Positions 54,873-62,124 of a stretch of 64,000 nucleotides of DNA are shown in pieces. Numbering within the stretch: the first letter of the stretch is position 1; each line of letters opens with the position of its first letter. Origin of the DNA: Motilibacter peucedani (GTDB taxonomy: Bacteria; Actinomycetota; Actinomycetes; Motilibacterales; Motilibacteraceae); the NCBI RefSeq assembly GCF_003634695.1, contig NZ_RBWV01000016.1:152259-216258 (forward strand), given 5' to 3'. The position numbers and the translations under genes are program-made. A model generated the notes under the pieces. The model ran no database searches and was not told the origin of the DNA. It was given only the letters and a program-made list of their open reading frames with translations.

Positions 54873-57800
54873 GTGCACCGCCGTCTCGCCGCCCTGCTCG
54901 CCGTCCTGCTCGCCTTCCTGCTCGCCGCGACCCTGCCGGTGCCGCCGGCGTCCGCCGGGGCGGCGGCGCTGCCGCTGGAGACCAGCCGCAGCACCGTCGA
55001 CCTGCTCGCCCCGCGGGGCGGGTCGGCGGCCGCGACCTTCAGCATCACGACCCCGGACGAGCTGCCGGCCACCGTCTCGCTCAGCAGCAGCCAGCCCTGG
55101 CTCAGCGTCCCGGCCACCGCCGCCTCGTCGGCAGCGGTCGTGGCCAGGGCGAGCGCCGCGTCCCTGCGCGGCGGCCTCTTCACCGGCGTCGTCACCGCCA
55201 GCGCGCCGGGGTACGCGGTGGTGCGCCTGACCGTGCACCTCTCGGTGCCGGGCGGGCTGGTGACCGCCATCGACTTCGCGCCGGCGGCCTCCCCGGTGCA
55301 GGCGGCCTACTACGCCGACTCCGGCGCGGGCTTCGGCGTGCGCACCGGCGCCAAGGAGGGTCCGGGGCTCAGCTACGGCTGGGTGGCGCCGGGCACGTCG
55401 ACGCCGCTGAGCCTGGTCGGCAGCGCCTACGACCGCGGGCGCCCAGGGGTGGACGACCGCGACGACAGCGTCGTCGTGGCGCAGGGCGGGTCGTGGGAGC
55501 TCGCGGTCCCCGACGACCGCTACACCGTCGTCGTCGGTGTGGGCGACGCGCCCGTCGACGGCGCCTACGCCAGCAGCTCCGTGGGCGTCGAGGGCGTGCC
55601 CGCCGTCACCGGCTTCACCGGCACCGCCGCCCAGGAGTACGCGCAGGGCACCGCGGTCGTCGACGTGCACGACGGGCGCCTGACGCTCACGACCAGCGGC
55701 ACCGGCGCGACCGTCGACTGGGTCACCGTCACGACCGCCCCGACCTCGCTCAAGGTCGACTTCGCCACCGGCGCGACGGTGCCCCCGCCGGGCTACCTGC
55801 GCGACACCGGCCAGGCCTACGGCGCGCGCGGCAGCGGCTACCAGGGCATCGGCCTGGTCTACGGCTGGGTCGCGCAGGGGAGCGCCGCACCGCTGGACAT
55901 GACGAAGCAGACCCGCCTGCGCAGCCCGGCTCCGGGCGGCGACGTGCGGCTCGCCGGTCTGCTGCAGATGCAGCCGGCGGGCGGGCCGGCCGGCACCTGG
56001 CAGGTCGCGGTCCCGGACGGGACCTACGCGGTGACGGTCGCCGTGGGCGACGCGACCTACCTCGACAGCAGCCACACGGTCAACGTGGAGGGCAGGAGCG
56101 TCGTCAACGCGTTCCGTCCGACGGCGGCGAGCCCCTTCACCACGGCAACGGCCGCCGTCGAGGTGACCGACGGAGCGCTGACGGTCGACGCGCTGGGCGG
56201 CACCAACACCAAGATCGACTACATCGACGTGGCGTCGACGACCGCGGCCGCGCACCCCACCGTCCGGTCGGTCCGCCCCGCGCCCGGCGCCACGGGGGTG
56301 CGCCGCGACACCTCGGTGGCCCTGGAGCTGGTGCTGCCGGGTCTCGGCGGCGTCGACGAACGCACGCTGAGCGCCGACACGGTGCAGCTCCTGCGCACGG
56401 CCGACGGCGTGCCGGTGGCCACGCTCGCGAACACCAGCGGCGGCGGCGACGTCGTCGTCGCGCAGCCGCTGGCGCCGCTGGAGGCGCGCACCGCGTACAC
56501 CGTCCTGGTCACCGCGGGCGTCCGGGACGTGGGCGGCGCCACGCTCGTGCCCTTCACCAGCAGCTTCACCACCGGCGACGACGGCGGGCCGGCCGGCGGG
56601 GGCGTCGGCTTCACGCAGGTCCCGCAGCCGACGGCGACGGGCAAGCCCTTCACCTCGGTGACGTTCGGCAAGGACGGGCGGCTCTACGCCGCGACCCTGG
56701 ACGGGGAGATCGACCGCTTCCCGGTCGCCGCCGACGGCACCCTCGGCACGCCCACCGTCATCACGACGGTGCCGGACCACAACGGCGGTCCCCGCACGGT
56801 CATCGGGCTCGCCTTCGACCCGGCGTCCACGGCGAGCGCCCCCGTGCTGTGGGTCACCCACAACGCCGACGTCCTCACCGATGCGCCCGACTGGACCGGC
56901 ACGGTCAGCCGCCTCAGCGGACCGGACCTCGGCACCTACGAGGACGTGGTCGTGCACCTGCCGCGCTCGATCCGCGACCACGAGACCAACAGCATCGTCG
57001 TCGGCCCCGACGGAGCGCTCTACTTCCCGCAGGGCGCGATGAGCTCCGGTGGCGCCCCCGACCGGGTGTGGGGCATGCGCGCCGAGCACCTGATGACCGC
57101 GGCGGTGCTCCGCCTCGACCCGGCGCGCCTCGGCGCGCTGCCGCTCGACGCGAGGACGGAGGGCGAGGGCGCCTACGACCCCTACGCCCCCGGCGCCCCG
57201 CTCACCATCTGGGCGACGGGCGTCCGCAACGCGTTCGACCTGGTGTGGGCGGACAACGGGCACCTCTACGCGCCGACCAACGGCTCGGCGACGGGCGGCT
57301 ACACCCCGGCGGAGCCGTCGACGGCGGACGCCTCGTGCGCGCGGCGACCGGACGTCGGCCGGCTGGGCGCCTACGTGCCGCGCGGCACACCGGCGATCAA
57401 GGACATGGGCGTGGCCGAGGACGACTGGCTCCTCGACGTCGTCCCGGGCGGCTACTACGGCCACCCCAACCCGACGCGGTGCGAGTACGTCTTCAACGGC
57501 GGCAACCCGACCGCCGCCACCGACCCCGCCGAGGCGCCGGGCTACCCGGTGGGCGTGCACCCGGACCGCAACTACCGCGGCGCCGCCCGCGACCTCGGTG
57601 CGCACTACTCGCCCGACGGCGCCCTGCAGTACCACGGCAGCGCCTTCGGCGGCGCGCTCGACGGCACCCTGCTGGTCACGCGCTACAGCTCGGGCAAGGA
57701 CGTCGCCGCCTACGGGCTCGCGCCGGGCGGCGCGGTGACGGCGCAGCTCCCGCCGGTCGTGGGGCTCTCCGGGCTGGCCGACCCCCTGGACCTCGCCGAG

Positions 57801-58778
57801 GACGTGCGCAACGGCGACCTGTACGTCACCGAGCTCGCCGCCGGGCGCATCACGCTGCTGCGCCCCGGCCTCCAGACCGGCGGGGTGCCGGTGGCGTCGG
57901 TCACACCGACCGAGCTCGCGCAGAACACCGTCGTCGGGCGCACCAGCACCCGGGTGGTCACCGTGACCAACACCGGCAGCGGCCCCCTCCACCTCACCTC
58001 GCTCGCGCTGACGGGCACCGACGCCGGGCGCTTCGTGCTCGACGCCCCGCCCGTGCTGCCGGCCGAGCTCGCGCCGGGGTCCAGCCTGGCGCTGCGCGTG
58101 ACGTTGCGGGCAGAGGCGCCGGGTACGAGTGCGGCCACCCTGACGCTGACGACGGACGACCCCGCGCGCGGCGGCGTCGCTGTCCCGCTCCGCGGGCTCG
58201 CGGCCCTCGGCACCGCCGAGGGGAGCGAGGCGTCGCTGCAGCGGGTGCTCGTGGCCCTCGGGCTGGGCACCCGCACCGGCGACCCGGACTGGTCGACGCC
58301 CGCCCTGCCGGCCGACGTGCGCGGCGACGAGGTCGTGGCGCCCGCGTTCGTGCGGTCCGGGACCGGCCCGGTCGTGCTCTCGGTGCTCGCCGTCTTCACC
58401 GGCGGCGGTGGCCCGGTGCTCGACGCCGGGTGGTACGCCGGTGGCGCCCGCCGGCACCTGACCGCGGTCTACGACAAGGGGCCGTCGTCGTACCAGACGC
58501 TGTCGCCGGCGGCCGCGCCCGTGCGCTTCGACCCCGGCTCCGGGCCCTTCGGCATCTGGACCCGGTGGGCCGGCGCGAGCGGGCCGCTGGCCTTCCAGGC
58601 CGACGCCGCGAACCCCTCCGGGAGCGCGCCGCGGCACCACCAGGTGAAGGTCTTCGCGGTGCGGACGGCCGCCGGCGCCGTGGTGCCCGGGTCCTACCTG
58701 CTGGCGTTCGAGCAGGGCTGCTGCGACTGGAACGACACGGTCTACCGCATCGACGGAGTGGCCCCCGCCGCTGCGTGA
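54873..58778 (+). CDS. Large secreted multidomain protein: malectin-like, Ig-like and sorbosone-dehydrogenase-like propeller domains
   Basis: A 1301-residue exported protein. Signal peptide at 1 to about 31 (LAALLAVLLAFLLAA core). Then come: a beta domain with PWLSVPATA (BACON-like) at about 34-125; two malectin-like domains at about 130-285 and 290-450, each with a KVDFATG or TAIDFAP start and a WELAVPDDRY or WQVAVPDGTY strand; a Big_5-like Ig domain at about 455-570; a propeller at about 575-1000 with GYYGHPNPTRCEYVFNGGNP and VRNAFDLVWADNG, as in PQQ-type sorbosone dehydrogenases; an ASH/choice-of-anchor-like domain at about 1010-1110; and an unknown C-terminal domain. The family suggests sugar binding or oxidation. 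GTG at 54873 gives the clean signal peptide; ATG 54813 is possible. Confidence 0.83.
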   Translation: MHRRLAALLAVLLAFLLAATLPVPPASAGAAALPLETSRSTVDLLAPRGGSAAATFSITTPDELPATVSLSSSQPWLSVPATAASSAAVVARASAASLRGGLFTGVVTASAPGYAVVRLTVHLSVPGGLVTAIDFAPAASPVQAAYYADSGAGFGVRTGAKEGPGLSYGWVAPGTSTPLSLVGSAYDRGRPGVDDRDDSVVVAQGGSWELAVPDDRYTVVVGVGDAPVDGAYASSSVGVEGVPAVTGFTGTAAQEYAQGTAVVDVHDGRLTLTTSGTGATVDWVTVTTAPTSLKVDFATGATVPPPGYLRDTGQAYGARGSGYQGIGLVYGWVAQGSAAPLDMTKQTRLRSPAPGGDVRLAGLLQMQPAGGPAGTWQVAVPDGTYAVTVAVGDATYLDSSHTVNVEGRSVVNAFRPTAASPFTTATAAVEVTDGALTVDALGGTNTKIDYIDVASTTAAAHPTVRSVRPAPGATGVRRDTSVALELVLPGLGGVDERTLSADTVQLLRTADGVPVATLANTSGGGDVVVAQPLAPLEARTAYTVLVTAGVRDVGGATLVPFTSSFTTGDDGGPAGGGVGFTQVPQPTATGKPFTSVTFGKDGRLYAATLDGEIDRFPVAADGTLGTPTVITTVPDHNGGPRTVIGLAFDPASTASAPVLWVTHNADVLTDAPDWTGTVSRLSGPDLGTYEDVVVHLPRSIRDHETNSIVVGPDGALYFPQGAMSSGGAPDRVWGMRAEHLMTAAVLRLDPARLGALPLDARTEGEGAYDPYAPGAPLTIWATGVRNAFDLVWADNGHLYAPTNGSATGGYTPAEPSTADASCARRPDVGRLGAYVPRGTPAIKDMGVAEDDWLLDVVPGGYYGHPNPTRCEYVFNGGNPTAATDPAEAPGYPVGVHPDRNYRGAARDLGAHYSPDGALQYHGSAFGGALDGTLLVTRYSSGKDVAAYGLAPGGAVTAQLPPVVGLSGLADPLDLAEDVRNGDLYVTELAAGRITLLRPGLQTGGVPVASVTPTELAQNTVVGRTSTRVVTVTNTGSGPLHLTSLALTGTDAGRFVLDAPPVLPAELAPGSSLALRVTLRAEAPGTSAATLTLTTDDPARGGVAVPLRGLAALGTAEGSEASLQRVLVALGLGTRTGDPDWSTPALPADVRGDEVVAPAFVRSGTGPVVLSVLAVFTGGGGPVLDAGWYAGGARRHLTAVYDKGPSSYQTLSPAAAPVRFDPGSGPFGIWTRWAGASGPLAFQADAANPSGSAPRHHQVKVFAVRTAAGAVVPGSYLLAFEQGCCDWNDTVYRIDGVAPAAA

Positions 58779-58805
58779 GCGGGCGACCGGGGCCGCGGAC
58801 CCGGC

Positions 58806-58811
58806 TACTAT
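58806..58811 (+). promoter_or_regulatory. Candidate -10 box TACTAT of the Wzz-like gene
   Basis: TACTAT is closer to the consensus TATAAT than most boxes in this window and lies about 51 nt before the ATG at 58863. It would drive the overlapping Wzz-like, glycosyltransferase and beta-helix genes. Confidence 0.4.
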
Positions 58812-58862
58812 TCGAACGATCCGCCTGTCTAGGCAGCGCAGCCGCAACAGGATCCACGCCTC

Positions 58863-59954
58863 ATGCGTTCTTCCTCGTCAGCGCCTCTCTCGACAGCGAA
58901 AGGGACCTCCCCGGTGACTCGGCTCTCCCGATCCCCGCTCGCCCAGCGCCTCGCGCGCCGGTCGTGGATCGTGCTGGTGTGCGTGGTGGTGGCTGCGGCC
59001 GTCGCCGCCGCGCTGCACTCCCGCGAGACCACCTCCTACAGCTCGTCCGCCACGCTCATCGTGCCCAGCGGCAACGCTGCGGGCGCCGCGCCGGGCGCGG
59101 CCAGCGAGGCGCAGAAGCTCGCCGTCACCTACGCGGCCGGCCTCGGCGAGGACGACGCGGTCGCCGACGCGGTCGCCGCTGCGACGCACCGCACGCGCGG
59201 CTACGTCGACGACCACCTGGTGGTCAGCAACGTCCAGGACACCTCGCTGGTGCAGATGAAGTACACCGGCGACAGCCGCGCCGAGGTGACCGCCGCCGGC
59301 CACGCCTTCGTGCAGGCGGTGTCCGGCAGCTCGCCGGCCAGCAAGACGGTGCGTCCCGGCACGCTGTCGCTGATCAAGGAGCTCTCGGTCGACTCGGTCG
59401 CCCCGAGCAGCTCGGCGATCCCGCTCGGCATCATCCTGGGGCTCGTCCTCGGCGCCGCGCTCGCCGTCGCGGCCGACCGCGCCGACCCGCGCATCTACAC
59501 CACCAACGACCTGAGCGCGCTGCTGCACTGCCCGGCGACGCGGGTGAGCCCCACGGCCCCGGGCTCGGTGGCCACGCTGGTGCCGCGCTGGCTCGGGCGC
59601 AGCTCGAGCGGCGTGACGCTGCTGCCGGTGCTCGACGCCGACCGGCCGGCCGCGGCGCTCCTGCAGGGCCACCTGCGCGCCGCCGGCGACCTGGCCGCCT
59701 CCACCTCGGTGGCGTCCAGCAGTCTCGAGCAGCGGCTGGTCGGGGACCTCACGCCGACCCCGGGCGCGCTCGTGCTCGTCGCCCGCGAGGGCGACTCGCT
59801 GCGCGCCGTCAGCGACGCGCTGCTGGCGACGGGCTCGCTCGAGACCCAGCCGGTGTGGTTCCTGCTCGTCCCCCGCAGCGTCGGCCGCCGGCGCCGTGCC
59901 GAGGAGCCGGCGCGCACCCCCGACCTCGCCCCCCTCGCCGAAGGCCACCGGTGA
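58863..59954 (+). CDS. Wzz-like polysaccharide chain-length protein with a degenerate kinase-like domain
   Basis: A 363-residue membrane protein with the Wzz layout: TM helix 1 at about 36-52, an outer domain starting HSRETTSYSSSATLIVP, TM helix 2 at about 182-203, and a cytosolic domain. DPRIYTTNDLSALLHCPATR is like the start of the tyrosine kinase part in Wzz-BY-kinase fusions. The rest (VTLLPVLDADRPAAALLQGHL, then GALVLVAREGDSLRAVSDALL) has the right order of strands, but no Walker A or B motif is present. ATG at 58863 is assumed; GTG 58914 is an alternative. It is joined to the next gene by a 4-nt overlap. It probably sets glycan chain length. Confidence 0.8.
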   Translation: MRSSSSAPLSTAKGTSPVTRLSRSPLAQRLARRSWIVLVCVVVAAAVAAALHSRETTSYSSSATLIVPSGNAAGAAPGAASEAQKLAVTYAAGLGEDDAVADAVAAATHRTRGYVDDHLVVSNVQDTSLVQMKYTGDSRAEVTAAGHAFVQAVSGSSPASKTVRPGTLSLIKELSVDSVAPSSSAIPLGIILGLVLGAALAVAADRADPRIYTTNDLSALLHCPATRVSPTAPGSVATLVPRWLGRSSSGVTLLPVLDADRPAAALLQGHLRAAGDLAASTSVASSSLEQRLVGDLTPTPGALVLVAREGDSLRAVSDALLATGSLETQPVWFLLVPRSVGRRRRAEEPARTPDLAPLAEGHR

Positions 59955-60937
59955 CCGCGCTGGTCGTCTCGTGGATCCCGTTCCACGGCCGCAGCGAGGG
60001 CCTGGCCCGGGCGCTGCGCGCGCAGACGCTCTGGACCCCGTGGGCGAAGTCCGGCCAGCCGCGCTCCCGCACGATCCTCGGGTGGGTGCGCAGCGGCGTC
60101 GTCACGGTCGCCCGGGTCGCCCGGCTGCCGCGCGGCAGCGTCGTCGTCGTCATGGTGCCGCCGGTGTTCGCGCTGGTGGCCGTGCTGCTCGTGGCCCTGC
60201 CGAAGCGGCTGCGCGTCGTCGCCGACATCCACTCCGCCGCGCTCAACGCGCAGGGCTGGGCCTGGAGCCACCCGCTGCTGTTCCGGGCGCTGAAGCGCTG
60301 CGAGCTCGTGCTGGTCACCAACGCCGAGCTCGTCGAGGGCCTCGACCTGGGCGACGTGCCGGTGCTGGTGCTCCACGACCCGACCGACGAGCTCGACCCG
60401 TCCGCGGTCGGCGAGCTGCCCCCGCTGCCCGAAGGCCGCATCGCGGTGTTCCCCGCCTCCGGCGCCGACGACGAGCCCGTCGAGCAGCTGGCCGCCGCCG
60501 CCGCCCTGCTCGAGGGCGAGGTGACCGTGGTCATCACGGGCCGGCGCCCCGGCGTCGCCCCCGGCCCCGGGCTGCTGCTGCCGGGCTTCCTGCCCGACGC
60601 GCAGTTCAACGCGCTGATGGTCCGCGCCGACGTCGTGCTCGCGCTGACGACCCGCGAGGCCACCATGCAGCGCGCCGGCTACGAGGCGCTCGCCCTGCGC
60701 AAGCCGCTGGTCTGCTCCGGCACCGCGGTGCTGCGCTCCTTCTTCGGCGACGCGGCCGTCTACACCGACCACGAGCCGGCCGACCTGGCCGCCGCGGTGC
60801 GCCGCGCGGTCGAGCAGGGGCCGGCCCTGGTCGCCGCGGGCGAGACGGTGCGTGCCCAGCAGGCCGAGCAGCTCGTCGTCGCCGTGCGCGCGATCCGCCC
60901 GGACCTGGTGGACGCCGCCAGTGACGCCACCGTCTGA
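59951..60937 (+). CDS. Glycosyltransferase (GT4/GT-B-like)
   Basis: A 328-residue GT-B fold enzyme. The N-terminal domain has WIPFHGRSEGLARAL, an amphipathic hydrophobic segment (SVVVVMVPPVFALVAVLL) that probably touches the membrane, and ADIHSAALNAQGW. The C-terminal domain has the VVITGRRPG strand, LLPGFLPDAQFNALMVRADVVLA and GYEALALRKPLVCSGT, the nucleotide-sugar-binding end of GT4-like enzymes. It lies between the Wzz-like and beta-helix genes with overlaps on both sides, so it probably adds a sugar to a lipid-linked glycan. Donor and acceptor are unknown. Confidence 0.85.
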   Translation: MTALVVSWIPFHGRSEGLARALRAQTLWTPWAKSGQPRSRTILGWVRSGVVTVARVARLPRGSVVVVMVPPVFALVAVLLVALPKRLRVVADIHSAALNAQGWAWSHPLLFRALKRCELVLVTNAELVEGLDLGDVPVLVLHDPTDELDPSAVGELPPLPEGRIAVFPASGADDEPVEQLAAAAALLEGEVTVVITGRRPGVAPGPGLLLPGFLPDAQFNALMVRADVVLALTTREATMQRAGYEALALRKPLVCSGTAVLRSFFGDAAVYTDHEPADLAAAVRRAVEQGPALVAAGETVRAQQAEQLVVAVRAIRPDLVDAASDATV

Positions 60938-62018
60938 GCGCAGACGGGGCAGAGGTCCGCTCGTCGCCCTGGTCGTCGTGCTCCTCGGCGTCCTCGCCGC
61001 CGCAGCCGGAGCCGGCACCGTCCTGCTGCTCCACGACCCGGCCGACGCGCCGCGCACCGACGCGCAGGGCGTCGTGCACCTGGCGCCGGGCGACTCCTGG
61101 GCCGGGGCGCTCAGCCGTGCCGCCGCCGGCGCGACGCTGGTGCTCGACCCCGGCAGCTACGACCACCAGGTGCTCACCGGCGTCCACGCGAGGGACGTGA
61201 CCCTGCGGGGCGCCGACCGCGCCGGCGTGGTCGTCGACGGCATCGAGCTCGACGGCTCCTCCGGCGTGACCCTGCGCTCGATGACCGTGCGCTCGCGCGA
61301 CGGCCGCGACGAGAGCGCCGTCCAGCTGGGCGGCGGCAGCAGCGACGTCACCGTCGCCGACTGCACGATCCTGCCGCTCGCGCGCTCGGGGGTCGACCTG
61401 TTCGGCCGGACGCACGGCGTACGCATCACCGGCAACACCATCGACGGCAGCGGCACCACGGGGGAGGCCGCGACCAACGGCACCTCGCGCGGCATCCACC
61501 TCAACGGCGCCCCCTACGACCGCGCCAGCTGGGTGGCCGACGTCACCATCGAGGACAACGACATCTCGCACGCGGGGTCGGACCTGGTGCTGATCGCCGG
61601 AGCGCGGCAGGTGGTCATCAGGGGCAACACGCTGCACGACCCGCAGCCCAACGACGACCACAACGACGGCATCCAGGACTACGGCTCCGACGGCGTCACG
61701 ATCGAGGGCAACACCTTCAGGTCGCACGGCGACAACGGGCCCGACCAGGGCATCATCCTGGGCCGCAACCCGCGCGTCCCCGATCTCACGGTCACCCGCA
61801 CCGTCGTCAAGGACAACGTCGTAGAGGACTGGCGTGGTACGGGCATCCTGCTCGCGGGCACCGACGACACCGTGGTGACGGGGAACGTGGTGCGGCGCAC
61901 GGGCACCGACGCCAAGCCAGGCTCGAGCTTCGCCCTGCAGACGCCCGACGGGCTGCAGAACACGCGCGTGCAGCTGAGCGGGAACGACTTCGTGAAGGTC
62001 TACGACTCCGGCTCCTGA
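60921..62018 (+). CDS. Membrane-anchored right-handed beta-helix protein
   Basis: A 365-residue protein with a short basic tail, one TM signal anchor (about residues 11-33) and an outer beta-helix domain. The DPGSYDHQVLTGVHARDVTLRG start and many repeats with Asn-Thr-Ile or Asn-Thr-Phe turns (VRITGNTIDGS, VVIRGNTLHDP, VTIEGNTFRS) are typical of pectate-lyase-like folds. PNDDHNDGIQDYG is shared with the next gene. GTG at 60921 overlaps the glycosyltransferase by 17 nt. It could cut or bind the polysaccharide made by its neighbours; the active residues are not certain. Confidence 0.82.
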   Translation: MTPPSERRRGRGPLVALVVVLLGVLAAAAGAGTVLLLHDPADAPRTDAQGVVHLAPGDSWAGALSRAAAGATLVLDPGSYDHQVLTGVHARDVTLRGADRAGVVVDGIELDGSSGVTLRSMTVRSRDGRDESAVQLGGGSSDVTVADCTILPLARSGVDLFGRTHGVRITGNTIDGSGTTGEAATNGTSRGIHLNGAPYDRASWVADVTIEDNDISHAGSDLVLIAGARQVVIRGNTLHDPQPNDDHNDGIQDYGSDGVTIEGNTFRSHGDNGPDQGIILGRNPRVPDLTVTRTVVKDNVVEDWRGTGILLAGTDDTVVTGNVVRRTGTDAKPGSSFALQTPDGLQNTRVQLSGNDFVKVYDSGS

Positions 62019-62124
62019 GCCCTCCGCTGCGCGGCTGGGGCTGAGCGGGTGAAGTCTGCGGCCGTTCGGGTTGTCGGAGCGCGACGCTTCAAGATGGCGG
62101 GTCGCCGACCCCGACCACTCTTGC

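Noticed and set aside
54674..59950. Long open frame in another register over the malectin/propeller and Wzz-like genes, fused to the glycosyltransferase
   Set aside because: The part before 59951 is low-complexity Arg-rich and lies in the wrong frame of genes with clear domains. Only the part from GTG 59951 is a real protein.
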